Shown here in pieces: positions 7,320 through 16,032 of a DNA stretch of 46,969 bases. Where the stretch lies: positions 1 through 46,969 of the forward strand of contig VSDH01000023.1 of NCBI GenBank assembly GCA_008636105.1. Direction: 5' to 3'. The stretch's first letter is position 1. Each line of letters begins with the position of its first letter. Made by a program: the position numbers and the translations under genes. Origin of the DNA: Candidatus Scalindua sediminis (GTDB lineage: Bacteria > Planctomycetota > Brocadiia > Brocadiales > Scalinduaceae). Under the pieces are notes generated by a model, which made no database searches, had not been told where the DNA came from, and saw only the letters and a program-made list of their open reading frames with translations.

Positions 7320-8161
7320 ATTTAACGTTAGAAGGCCAAATCCTCACTCCGATTGTCAGAAAGCGGCCTGAATTTCGGCTCTTTGGGTGTCAAATTCGGA
7401 TTACCAAGATCCGCAGGCGATATTTTACGAAGATTACGGCAAGTAAGCCGATGTATCCCTATGCCTATATTTGTTATTTAGGAAAGATCATAATAAGCTA
7501 TGTCTGCAAGACCGAAACGCAAGCCATGCGGAAATTACAAACTTTAATGGAAATTGAGGCGATAGGTCGATTCCAGTCAGAAGGGATGGGATACATCCAA
7601 TGGCTCAAGGGGTCATTAAAAGCGACTTTTTCGAATGGGTCAGACACTCCAGGGAATACCCAACGCACCTATCGCAAGGTGAAAATTCGGCAGGGATTAC
7701 CGCATAATTTAAGTCCGGCAGTGGAAGAGGTGATACAGCTAGGGATCTTACATGATTTCTTTCAAACGAGCAAACACCGCTCTAAAATTTATGTAGAACC
7801 GCCAATCACGGATCAAATCTTAAGAGAGCGATGTCAACAACATCATGACCACACGGACGACCCGGTGATTGAGAAATTTCGGAAGTATGATCATTTATCG
7901 GCATTAATAACCCGAAAACACCGATCACCCAGATTATCCCGGTATAACTGGAAATCCAGCCGGAAGATTAATTTTAAACAATTAGCGCAAGAAATCGCAG
8001 AGGTATCCACTAGTGTTTACAAACTGTATCGGTATATTTATGAATCCAAAGACTTAGAATTACTTAATGAAAGTTTAGAATTTGGTCATTCGTCATTACG
8101 CCAACATTTATTGATTCTAATCAATTTAATAGTAAATGATTATCAGAAGGAGGTGTTTTAA
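7316..8161 (+). CDS. RAMP-like protein, possibly Cas6- or Cas5-like
   Basis: A 281-residue protein translated from an ATGA overlap with the Cas7-like gene. The first ~110 residues have beta-strand-rich RAMP character, ending IEAIGRFQSEGMGYIQWL, which has the position and shape of the glycine-rich loop of Cas6/Cas5-type RAMPs. The C-terminal ~150 residues are different: helical and His-rich (LGILHDFFQTSKHRSKIY, RCQQHHDHTDDPVI), and I do not recognise them. The histidines could serve catalysis or metal binding. Pairing with a Cas7-like protein suggests a two-component RNA-binding complex; whether it processes RNA cannot be told from the sequence. Confidence 0.5.
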   Translation: MNLTLEGQILTPIVRKRPEFRLFGCQIRITKIRRRYFTKITASKPMYPYAYICYLGKIIISYVCKTETQAMRKLQTLMEIEAIGRFQSEGMGYIQWLKGSLKATFSNGSDTPGNTQRTYRKVKIRQGLPHNLSPAVEEVIQLGILHDFFQTSKHRSKIYVEPPITDQILRERCQQHHDHTDDPVIEKFRKYDHLSALITRKHRSPRLSRYNWKSSRKINFKQLAQEIAEVSTSVYKLYRYIYESKDLELLNESLEFGHSSLRQHLLILINLIVNDYQKEVF

Positions 8162-8415
8162 TGAGCCAAACATTAGATGAGGTTTTTTCATGTGATTGTG
8201 GGCAGAAATTTTGTTATTTTAGACAAACCGGAAAATGTCACTATTTTTTTTGTCCTAATCCTGAATGTCGGAATTGTTTTTATTTGTTTAATGATCAGAT
8301 TGATGATAAAATATCGGATCAACATACCGTTAGGTTCGGAACGGGAAAACTGTCAAATTTTCAACATAAAAAAGCATTAAAACGTGTGGGGAGAACTAAA
8401 GGTGAATTAAAATGA
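8161..8415 (+). CDS. zinc-ribbon protein (84 aa)
   Basis: An 84-residue protein with CDCGQKFCYF near the N-terminus and CPNPECRNCFYLF later, enough cysteines for one or two zinc sites. GGAGGTG precedes it and its ATG overlaps the last base of the RAMP stop codon, so it is likely a third member of the RAMP operon. The C-terminus is basic (HKKALKRVGRTKGELK). Confidence 0.55.
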   Translation: MSQTLDEVFSCDCGQKFCYFRQTGKCHYFFCPNPECRNCFYLFNDQIDDKISDQHTVRFGTGKLSNFQHKKALKRVGRTKGELK

Positions 8416-8672
8416 CCCAAACGGATATTTTAATCTTAGAAACGATAAATGAAATGACAAAAACCGGGAACCTAGAAATAGTGGCTGAAATATACTATTT
8501 AGCTACAACAGAATCGCTTATAACTTTCTACTTCAATGACACATTCACTGAAATGACTGTAACAATCGCTAGGAGAAGGGCTTTAGATATTTCAAATGAA
8601 GTAACATTTAAAATAGTGGGTTCAGTAAAATGCTATAATTTCATCCACTTCATGAAACGAGAGCTGATTTAA
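8412..8672 (+). CDS. hypothetical protein (86 aa)
   Basis: An 86-residue protein, mostly alternating strands and helices, that I do not recognise. It starts at an ATGA overlap with the zinc-ribbon gene and so probably belongs to the same operon. Confidence 0.5.
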   Translation: MTQTDILILETINEMTKTGNLEIVAEIYYLATTESLITFYFNDTFTEMTVTIARRRALDISNEVTFKIVGSVKCYNFIHFMKRELI

Positions 8673-8724
8673 CGGATCGGGTAACAGAAGAATTAATGTT
8701 TTAAAGAGGAAACTGTGGATAATT

Positions 8725-9186
8725 TTGAAAAGTGATGAAAAAATAATAATTGATTCCTTAATAAAAGAAGGATTTGACGTTACTTGGTGTAAGGAATCAT
8801 ATTTAGTTTCTACACCAAATTATCTAGACATTATTTGTGATTTGAAAATAACTGAGAATAAAATTATGTTATCTGATATTAATCGTCTTTCTTTTCCTAG
8901 AATACACAAAATTCTCTCCCAATTTAATGTTACTCTAAAGAAAAATAACGATGCTGCTTCTATTAAAGAAACGAAAGAGTTAAATTATCTTTTACCTATA
9001 ATAATGAACAGCCTTACCTTAGAAGAACGTGATTTTATCGATATTCAAGAATTTAGTAGTAAAAGGATAGATCGAATAAGCAGGGGAACAGGAATCTCTT
9101 CTTTCAGAGTTAAGGAAACACTGGGATTATTAATACTTGTGAATCAAAGAAAATCAAAGATTATCTATTATTTTCAAGAAATATGA
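8725..9186 (+). CDS. hypothetical protein with probable HTH C-terminus
   Basis: A 153-residue protein. The C-terminal part (FSSKRIDRISRGTGISSFRVKETLG) has a helix-turn-helix-like pattern (RISRGTGISSFRVKETL), so DNA binding is possible. Starts at TTG with AGAGGA 16-20 bases upstream, so the start is uncertain. The stop overlaps the next ATG by ATGA. Confidence 0.45.
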   Translation: MKSDEKIIIDSLIKEGFDVTWCKESYLVSTPNYLDIICDLKITENKIMLSDINRLSFPRIHKILSQFNVTLKKNNDAASIKETKELNYLLPIIMNSLTLEERDFIDIQEFSSKRIDRISRGTGISSFRVKETLGLLILVNQRKSKIIYYFQEI

Positions 9187-9698
9187 CTACTTCGGTGAAT
9201 GAATTGCCTGAAATATTAGACGATGATTCTGAAAAATGTTCATACTGCAAAGCAATCAAGAAAATTAATGAAGTGTGTCAAAATTGTTCAGAATTTAAAG
9301 CCGAAATATTACAAATGGATAATATCAGGTTAGCGCTGGAAAATCAGCAACTTAAGGCACAGATTAAGGCACAGAATACAAAATTAAACAAGCAATTAAT
9401 TGATAACCAGGAACAGCAATCAGTTTTGACAACCCCACTACGAGATTTAATAAGGAACGAAGCAAGAGAAGCACGCATTATAGCAATGAGACAATGTTTC
9501 ATCGACTTTTCAGAAGAGTTTGAGATTGTGAAAGCTCTATTAGCCATGAATTGTCGTCCGAAAGAGATAGGCGATTTGTATAATCATTATCTTAGTCGTT
9601 TCATAGAACAGGGTGTCAAAACGAAATTAACAGCTAAAAGAATTAATACAATTAAGATTGAGATTCTGAAACAGCAATACCAACGAAAAGTCGAGTGA
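9183..9698 (+). CDS. zinc-knuckle and coiled-coil protein (171 aa)
   Basis: A 171-residue protein. The N-terminal zinc site (CSYC and CQNC, 12 residues apart) is followed by a long coiled coil rich in Gln, Leu and Lys (LENQQLKAQIKAQNTKL). A C-terminal helical region (MNCRPKEIGDLYNHYLS) has an HTH-like look. It starts on an ATGA overlap. Function unknown. Confidence 0.55.
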   Translation: MTTSVNELPEILDDDSEKCSYCKAIKKINEVCQNCSEFKAEILQMDNIRLALENQQLKAQIKAQNTKLNKQLIDNQEQQSVLTTPLRDLIRNEAREARIIAMRQCFIDFSEEFEIVKALLAMNCRPKEIGDLYNHYLSRFIEQGVKTKLTAKRINTIKIEILKQQYQRKVE

Positions 9699-9702
9699 TA
9701 AA

Positions 9703-10011
9703 ATGCAAGAAGAACGAAAATTCTGCCTGTATTGTAAACAAGCGTTGAATTTGGATGGAAACGACTTTCATGCAGAATGTGAAAAGGAGATTCAAGAATA
9801 TCAATCAACCCTTTTAATGAAAGGAATTCCTTTTGATCTTAATGATTTTACGAAATTTTTAGTTACTAGGGATACCAATCAACGTCCACAAGTTTTAATG
9901 GTAACGGGTGTTTCTGGAATGGGGAAGTCAGCCGTAAATTTTATGTTGATAAGTAATTACTTAAAAGAAAAAGGTTTTACACTTAATCAAATCAAAGAGA
10001 TGTATAAATAA
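9703..10011 (+). CDS. small zinc-finger protein with a stand-alone P-loop-like motif
   Basis: A 102-residue protein: FCLYCKQALNLDGNDFHAEC is a Cys/His zinc finger, and about 60 residues later comes VTGVSGMGKSAV, an exact Walker A pattern (GxxGxGKS). Only about 35 residues follow, so there is no Walker B, sensor or fold large enough for a normal P-loop ATPase. Either the protein is truncated or the motif is part of something else. GAGTGAT precedes the ATG. Confidence 0.5.
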   Translation: MQEERKFCLYCKQALNLDGNDFHAECEKEIQEYQSTLLMKGIPFDLNDFTKFLVTRDTNQRPQVLMVTGVSGMGKSAVNFMLISNYLKEKGFTLNQIKEMYK

Positions 10012-10012
10012 G

Positions 10013-10213
10013 ATGTCAACAGAATTCTTAAGAGAATTAGTGGAAAAACGCTATAAAATTAGAAATAATTTAGACAATGCAAGAATTAAATTAAACGAAG
10101 GCATTCCTGCGTTGTATGAGGTGAATAAACAATTACGAAAGATCCTAAACGATGAAAAAGAAAAATTAGAAGGCAGTTATGAAAAATACTTACCTTCTAA
10201 TCTAAAAGAATAG
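10013..10213 (+). CDS. small coiled-coil protein (66 aa)
   Basis: A 66-residue helical, lysine-rich protein starting one base after the previous stop. It is the last gene of the left-hand + strand operons, and the structured intergenic region follows. Function unknown. Confidence 0.5.
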   Translation: MSTEFLRELVEKRYKIRNNLDNARIKLNEGIPALYEVNKQLRKILNDEKEKLEGSYEKYLPSNLKE

Positions 10214-10337
10214 TGCTATAATTTATTAACTAGAGGTTAATAGGATATTAATTGCACTACAAAAAGTGATGTGATTCCGTTGTTTTCTAAGTGTAGCTAT
10301 AAAGGGCTGATAGATAACGTAATAGGTTCACACGCTA

Positions 10338-10435
10338 GCCCCCCGTCCAGCGCATTACAAGGCATGTATCTTGGAGTTGCCTTGTCGGGGCAACTTTAAG
10401 ATACATATATAAGATAATGCGCTGAGTCGGGGGGC
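10338..10435. other. 98-nt nested hairpin between convergent genes
   Basis: The outer stem is GCCCCCCG (10338-10345) with CGGGGGGC (10428-10435), continued after a small internal loop by CAGCGCATTA (10348-10357) with TAATGCGCTG (10415-10424). The inner stem is ATGTATCTT (10364-10372) with AAGATACAT (10398-10406), then AGTTGCC (10375-10381) with GGCAACT (10389-10395) and a 7-base loop. That is 34 perfect pairs in 98 bases. An alternative pairing of CAAGGCA (10358-10364) with TGCCTTG (10378-10384) competes with the inner stem. The 387-base region (10214-10600) has no gene. Candidates are a replication origin or cruciform, a stable RNA, or a bidirectional terminator. Confidence 0.6.
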
Positions 10436-10529
10436 ATGCAATAAAACTGTTTCGGGCACGAAAATAGACCTCCAAAATTATGTATAACTTATGGTTATTT
10501 AGGGAAAAGAGGGGTTAGAAAGTAGGAAA

Positions 10530-10562
10530 AGGGAGAGACTCAAGTGCAGAGGAAAAAAAAGG
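10530..10562 (-). terminator. T-rich terminator region of the polymerase gene
   Basis: On the minus strand, downstream of the polymerase stop, the sequence reads T8 followed by CCTC and AGTCTCTCCC. A similar T-tract with AGTCTCTCC occurs downstream of the gene ending at 16371. Archaeal termination commonly uses such T-tracts. Confidence 0.35.
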
Positions 10563-10600
10563 AAGCCAAATTTCTGCCGAAATTTATGTAAAAAAGAGGA

Positions 10601-13600
10601 TTAGGGAATAATATACGGTGGGGGGTGGTCCTTCATAAATAGTTCTTGCTCTAAACTGGAGGGATCTAGAAATAACATTTCCGGGTTAGGTATTTCAAGC
10701 CATTTATCGAGAATTTGTTCTAATATTGGGGTAAATTTGTTTTTAAATTCCTTAAAAGGCTTGATAGCTTTTTTCATTTCTTCAGTATTGAAATCGTTAA
10801 TACAATCATGAATAAATTCGGTATAAAGATCTAATAGATCATAATAATCTTTGAGTAGAATTTTAGAGAAACTAAACATAGTAATTTCTACTCTAAGAAT
10901 GGTTTCATCGAATTCAATGGATTTACTCCGATCAATACCTTTGATAAGATTGGCTTTATCATTTTTGGTAAATCGGGCGAGTTTGTTGATAAATTGGCGT
11001 TGATTTTTGATGTAAGTATGGATTGCGCTTTTGTTGGCTAAATTCTTGAAAGTAAAACCCTCTGATTCCGAATGTTTGTTTAATTTGAGAGAGCGAATGA
11101 GTTCTGCAATCTGGTTGGAATTTTGGGATTCAAAGGTCTTATTATTCCGTAATTGATCGGTGATCTGGAAGACTTGATTTTCTAATATCTTTAAGGTGTC
11201 GGGTGTTAAATTGGTGTGGATATTGTTTGTGATAGCGAGCGTTCGGAGGTTATAGCGTAAATGTTCAAGCGATTTTTTGAGACTGGTATAACACAGAATC
11301 ATATAAGTTGATTCCAAAGCATAATCTTTGGCTTGTTTTTCTTTAATATCCTTTACAGTGAGTGAGGCTTTATTGGTAAAGAATTTAAGAATTTGGTCTT
11401 TATGGGAGGAATAATAATTAATGGCTTTTAAAATGAGTTCTTTAATGATCCATGTATCTTTGTTAATCTCATTAATGGTGGTGTTGAAGAGATCAAGGTT
11501 GTATAATCCTCTGGACGTGGGATTGACCCGAATTTCTGCATTAAAGGAGAAATTTTCCAGTTGTCGAATGAGGTTGGATTCGCCAACCATGACTTTAATG
11601 CGGAGCGTGGCATTGATATTAGCGGGATCTTTTTGTTTAGAGACTAGTTCAAAGCAAAATTCTCGATTCATCCATTTGCCTGTCCAAAAACCTTTGGCTT
11701 TAATGAGTTTCATTTTATACAGGAATTTTTCAGGATTTTTGACCAGATAACCTTTAATCTGTGATTGATAGGTTTCTTCCAAGTGTTTTTTGCTTACTTG
11801 ATAGTCAATTTCTTTTTTGGTCAGGCTCATCAATAGTTCGGATTCGGGGATAAATTGATCATAGGCGATGGATGACCAATATTGCCGAATGCGAAAAGGC
11901 ACAACAATATCCCGGCCTTCTTTCCCAATTGGATATTCTTCAGATTTTTTGGTTAATAGGTCTTCCACCTTTTCTTTGCGTTTTAAATAATTATTTTTAT
12001 GGCGGGTTTCGTAATAAATACGGCTGTAAATATACGCAAACATTTGAATGGATTGGGAATAAAAGTAAGTTTGTCGGGCTTGCAGGTGTGTGGTGAAATC
12101 AAGCCGGGGAAGAATGCAGGTCGCTCCAATGTTCCAGCCATCCACATTGATTTGACGATTAAAATCTACTCGTAAATCAATAGATTTGTCATGAATGACC
12201 TTTTTTAATTTAATTGGTTCCATAATGAGATATTCAGTTTGAGTGCGAAGAGATTTGGCGGATTTTTTGACATCTAAGGAAAAATATTTGTTGTCATATT
12301 GACAGAGTTGAAGAATTCGTTTTCTAACTTCAGGCAGTTCTTCTAATAAGGTTAAATATTCGGAGGATTCAATCCGTTCATATTCCTGTTCTATGAGGTT
12401 TTTATCATAAATTTCGGACAGACCTTTTTTCCACCATTTAACCCCCCGTTGGAGAGGCATTTTTTGATCTAAATAGGTTAGAAAATCTGTGTAAGTGGTT
12501 AATTCTTGAAAATAAATTTCATCCCAAAGATATTCGTAAAAGTGTTCAACATTAATGGGGGTCTTGACGTTGAATACTTTGGCTATTAATTTAAGAAATT
12601 GCACACGCATTTTATTTGCCAAGGAGACATTATTGGCATACGTTTGATAGAGTTCACCGAAAGCAGAAAATTCAATTTCTTGCTCTGATTCATCATAACG
12701 AGCGAATACCTCTTCAAACCCTTCTAAAAAATCTAGCCACATTTGCTGAGTTTTGTTTGTTTTGATTGGTTTCACCATAAAAGGTAGAATTCGATCTTTT
12801 GACATCTGAGCGATTAAATCATCTGCTAATTCATGGAAACGCCCTTTAATATCGGCACAAATCCAAAAAACCACGTTTTGAAAAATAAAGTAATCCCCAA
12901 AAGTGCCTTTGGTGATGGTGTCGACATTGGTGAGCAGGAAACGGCGTGGGATTAATTTGGTTTTGTATTCAGCTTCACAACAGGGGGTGATTTGTTTGTG
13001 TTTTTTCCGATAAATTTTCTTTTTACCATTAGCCGAATGAATGTCAAGAACGGTGCGAAGATATTTTTTTAATACAATGGTTTTTAGTTTCGGATGTTCT
13101 TTATCACATGTTTGACAAATAAAAATCTTTGTTTTGGGTTGTTCATAGATAAGGATCTCTAAGTCGTTCCAATGATAGGAGCCGCGATATAATTCGGGTC
13201 TTTTGAGGGCTTTGATGCCCCGAATACGGCCATCTTTATCTTTTTTATAGGTTAATTGACTCCAATATTTAAAATCCGGGAGTAAATGAGACACAATTTC
13301 GGAAGGGCTTTTCTTTTGGAACAGGAGAGAATACATTCCTTGAAAAAAGGGATCAATATCCCCTGCATGAGATCCAATACCGTGTTTTTTGGCATAAATT
13401 TGATATTTTGCACCATTCCAGTATTTGAGGCCGTATTTCTTTTTGCCTAAATAATAACCGTCCGGAATATATTGAATGTTAACCCCATCAATCCGATCAA
13501 AGGCTACGTCTTCCTCATATTCTAAAGGCATGATGTCATCAAAAATGGTGCGGATTTTTTCATGTGTTTCAATGGTGGTAAGAGCTTGAAATCCATCGGT

Positions 13601-15904
13601 ATCATTATTAAGATTTAAAGCTCCGTGATGTTTATACATGAGTTTAGCATATTTGGTGAGAAAGCGAGAGACCCCGGTGATGGAAGAGGAAACACAGTAA
13701 AGTTGGAAAACGCCTTCATAATCTTTGGAATTACCTTCTGCTGTAATCCCAAAGGCAGTGTTTCCAATAAATTTACAGAGTTGAGGTTTCGAGTGATGTT
13801 TCCCATACTTGCGTTCAAATTTCATCCGAATATTAAATAATTTGGTGAAAAATTCGGAACCCCGTTCCCCTACTTCCGGCAGATCCATGCATTCGGCTTT
13901 TAGAAATTTAATCTTGTGTTTAATCTTTTGACCGGGATGGGTAAATAAATATTGTAAAACTGAGATCGCTAAATCAGTTAAATGGCAGGTAATAGTGGAA
14001 CTGCCTTTGATAATCACTTCAGTTTTTTTGGTGTTATGAGTGCGTCTAAACTGTAAATCTAAGGAGGGATCAATCTCAACAGTGGCATTCCCATCTAAAG
14101 GTTGAAAAAAATTTTTGTCAAAGAGTTCTAAGGGTTGTTTTAAGCGCTGAATGATGGTCCTCCAGAAATTAGACCGGATTTGATCTACATCATTATTCAA
14201 ATAATTTTGGAGTTTACCCTGGGCTGCTAATTGTAATTTGAGTTCTGCATGAATAAGCCATGCCGCATGCGGATATTGGTTTCGAAAGTCTAAATAGGCA
14301 ATCAGTTTTTTGTGTAAGGCAAAATCGTTTAAAATGCCTTCTTTCAGCCATAAGGTGTATGACTCAATGAGTTCCTCAATGGTAAAGTCATCACTTTCAA
14401 CATGCTTAGCCACTTCACAATCAGCGGCTCCTCCCATAAAGGTTGTTCGAAAGTTTTTGAAATGTTCTCGTGAGCGTTTCAGGTTATCGATGATTTCTTT
14501 TTCTGATAAGCCGAGTTTATGGCTCAGATCAGCTAAAATGAGTTTTTTGGGAAACGAACTGGACGAATAAATTTTGGTTGCAAAGGGAACATTAGTATTA
14601 GTAAACAGGGGGATTTGGAGTTCTTGGGCAATTTCAGAGATGTCTAGATGATCGGTAAGCATGGCATACACTGAGAGGGTGGCCATACAATCCATGATGT
14701 TATAGCGCCATTTGTCCGAGATCTGGTTACCATTCACGAGTTGCATATCTTCGGGGGTGAAATTTTTTTCCTCGTCCAGTTGAATTTTTGGATAGGGCAG
14801 ATCCTTGGACAGGGCTTCTAAGCTGAGTTTTTTAAAACGTCCTGCTTCGGCTAAAATGAGGGTGTCTACCCCATAAACATTACTAAAGCTGCTGGCTTGA
14901 TAGGGGGCCAGTGTGATATAGGGCATGCCTTTCCAATTAAATCGGGTATTGGAATTGGCGGCAAACCGAAAACCAGCTTTGGTATTGCCACATTTGAGTT
15001 TATAACCTTCAAACTGGTTTTTCTTAATCTCAATAAATTCCAGTTCAAAGTCTTTAACGACTCCAAAAGGCGTGCGTTGACCTCGTTTGGGTTTGTGAAG
15101 GGCATTGAGCTTGGGAATGTCATACCCGTTGTTATGGCAAATCCACAATGATTTGCGAATGTTGAGGAGAATATCAATTAATAAATCCCGGTTGAGGGGA
15201 ATTTTAACCGCGGCGACTTGATTGTAAATGGAGATTAGATCTTCATGACCTTGCATCAGAGCCGATATCATGATCGTGCCCAGAGTGTTTTCATAATCGG
15301 CTACTAGATTTGCGCCCCAGAGGTTTTGATTTCGGAGACGAATGACATGCCAATTCTCTTTGGTTTTCCAGATTGTGTATGAGAGATTTGGGTCATTAGG
15401 ATCGTAATAAGCGGATACAATGCGTTTGGCTTCGTAATTAATGGCTGTGTTGAGAACCGTTTGACTTTTGGTATTGGCTTCGGTGTCAAAGGCAACATGA
15501 TTGTAATCAAATTTACCTTCTAAAGTAGAGTTAAAGGTTAGGGACGCTTTTAAGGAAAAACCGATATCAATAAGTTCAAGGAATTCTTTAATGCGGGTGT
15601 TGTTTTCCTGAATAAGGGCTAGCAGGTTGTCAATTTGCTGAAGCGCACTATTAGACCTGACCACCCCTTTGATCTCCTGATTCATCATTTTAGGAAGTGT
15701 AAATTTTTCTTTTAGGCGATGCTCACCCGATAATAGGACTTTTTTGAGGGATTCTTTGGTGTCATGGTTAGCTCCTTGTAATAATTGGGCAAAACCCCGT
15801 TCTTCTAGAAATTCCTCGGTGCTAGTGTCATCGCCAAATATATCTTGCATTGATAGGTCTTTATTGTTGCTAGATTCCGTGCCAAAAAGAGTTTTTTCGT
15901 CCAT
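10601..15904 (-). CDS. giant family B DNA polymerase
   Basis: A 1767-residue replicative-type DNA polymerase. All exonuclease and polymerase motifs are visible: Exo I FDTEA (D140, E142), Exo II HNNGYD (~260), Exo III YNIMD (~402), motif A DFRNQYP (~543), motif B KFIGNTAFG (~716), motif C NDTDG (~770) and KKKYG (~822). The style of motifs A and C recalls the protein-primed subfamily of archaeal viruses, but the length is about twice that of most members. The ~900-residue C-terminal extension starts with a possible zinc site (CQTC, then PCC) and is otherwise unrecognised. The N-terminus has MDEKTLFG and KDLSMQDIFGDD, similar to PCNA-binding peptides. ATG 15904 follows AAGGTATTGATTAAAC. A terminal-protein function inside the extension is possible but not shown. 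Confidence 0.85.
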   Translation of the reverse strand: MDEKTLFGTESSNNKDLSMQDIFGDDTSTEEFLEERGFAQLLQGANHDTKESLKKVLLSGEHRLKEKFTLPKMMNQEIKGVVRSNSALQQIDNLLALIQENNTRIKEFLELIDIGFSLKASLTFNSTLEGKFDYNHVAFDTEANTKSQTVLNTAINYEAKRIVSAYYDPNDPNLSYTIWKTKENWHVIRLRNQNLWGANLVADYENTLGTIMISALMQGHEDLISIYNQVAAVKIPLNRDLLIDILLNIRKSLWICHNNGYDIPKLNALHKPKRGQRTPFGVVKDFELEFIEIKKNQFEGYKLKCGNTKAGFRFAANSNTRFNWKGMPYITLAPYQASSFSNVYGVDTLILAEAGRFKKLSLEALSKDLPYPKIQLDEEKNFTPEDMQLVNGNQISDKWRYNIMDCMATLSVYAMLTDHLDISEIAQELQIPLFTNTNVPFATKIYSSSSFPKKLILADLSHKLGLSEKEIIDNLKRSREHFKNFRTTFMGGAADCEVAKHVESDDFTIEELIESYTLWLKEGILNDFALHKKLIAYLDFRNQYPHAAWLIHAELKLQLAAQGKLQNYLNNDVDQIRSNFWRTIIQRLKQPLELFDKNFFQPLDGNATVEIDPSLDLQFRRTHNTKKTEVIIKGSSTITCHLTDLAISVLQYLFTHPGQKIKHKIKFLKAECMDLPEVGERGSEFFTKLFNIRMKFERKYGKHHSKPQLCKFIGNTAFGITAEGNSKDYEGVFQLYCVSSSITGVSRFLTKYAKLMYKHHGALNLNNDTDGFQALTTIETHEKIRTIFDDIMPLEYEEDVAFDRIDGVNIQYIPDGYYLGKKKYGLKYWNGAKYQIYAKKHGIGSHAGDIDPFFQGMYSLLFQKKSPSEIVSHLLPDFKYWSQLTYKKDKDGRIRGIKALKRPELYRGSYHWNDLEILIYEQPKTKIFICQTCDKEHPKLKTIVLKKYLRTVLDIHSANGKKKIYRKKHKQITPCCEAEYKTKLIPRRFLLTNVDTITKGTFGDYFIFQNVVFWICADIKGRFHELADDLIAQMSKDRILPFMVKPIKTNKTQQMWLDFLEGFEEVFARYDESEQEIEFSAFGELYQTYANNVSLANKMRVQFLKLIAKVFNVKTPINVEHFYEYLWDEIYFQELTTYTDFLTYLDQKMPLQRGVKWWKKGLSEIYDKNLIEQEYERIESSEYLTLLEELPEVRKRILQLCQYDNKYFSLDVKKSAKSLRTQTEYLIMEPIKLKKVIHDKSIDLRVDFNRQINVDGWNIGATCILPRLDFTTHLQARQTYFYSQSIQMFAYIYSRIYYETRHKNNYLKRKEKVEDLLTKKSEEYPIGKEGRDIVVPFRIRQYWSSIAYDQFIPESELLMSLTKKEIDYQVSKKHLEETYQSQIKGYLVKNPEKFLYKMKLIKAKGFWTGKWMNREFCFELVSKQKDPANINATLRIKVMVGESNLIRQLENFSFNAEIRVNPTSRGLYNLDLFNTTINEINKDTWIIKELILKAINYYSSHKDQILKFFTNKASLTVKDIKEKQAKDYALESTYMILCYTSLKKSLEHLRYNLRTLAITNNIHTNLTPDTLKILENQVFQITDQLRNNKTFESQNSNQIAELIRSLKLNKHSESEGFTFKNLANKSAIHTYIKNQRQFINKLARFTKNDKANLIKGIDRSKSIEFDETILRVEITMFSFSKILLKDYYDLLDLYTEFIHDCINDFNTEEMKKAIKPFKEFKNKFTPILEQILDKWLEIPNPEMLFLDPSSLEQELFMKDHPPPYIIP

Positions 15905-15920
15905 GTTTAATCAATACCTT
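15895..15920 (-). repeat. 26-bp start-region repeat, copy 1
   Basis: The 26 bases around the polymerase start (leader AAGGTATTGATTAAAC, ATG and the first codons) are identical to bases 16254-16279 around the start of the 76-residue gene upstream. Both proteins therefore begin Met-Asp-Glu. Confidence 0.7.
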
Positions 15921-15990
15921 TGAAAGTTGAAATGATTGAGTTGTAGTTTTGTTTTCTTTTGATAATATGTAGAATATTAGATTGGAGGTG

Positions 15991-16000
15991 TCTATTTATA
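15991..16000 (-). promoter_or_regulatory. TATA box upstream of the polymerase gene
   Basis: On the minus strand the sequence reads ACTATAAATAGA, a good archaeal TATA box about 90 bases before ATG 15904. It sits just upstream of or inside the 3' end of the 76-residue gene, so the polymerase may have its own promoter. Confidence 0.45.
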
Positions 16001-16032
16001 GTGGGTTTAGGAGTTGTATTGTGTTTGGAAGT

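Noticed and set aside
10338..10435. tRNA or group I intron-like RNA
   Set aside because: The pairing is a single nested rod with no cloverleaf, no CCA-type acceptor, no T-loop sequence, and no intron core elements that I could find.
14310..15177. Open frames on either strand within the polymerase gene
   Set aside because: They overlap the exonuclease and motif A coding region in other frames and have no supporting start signals.
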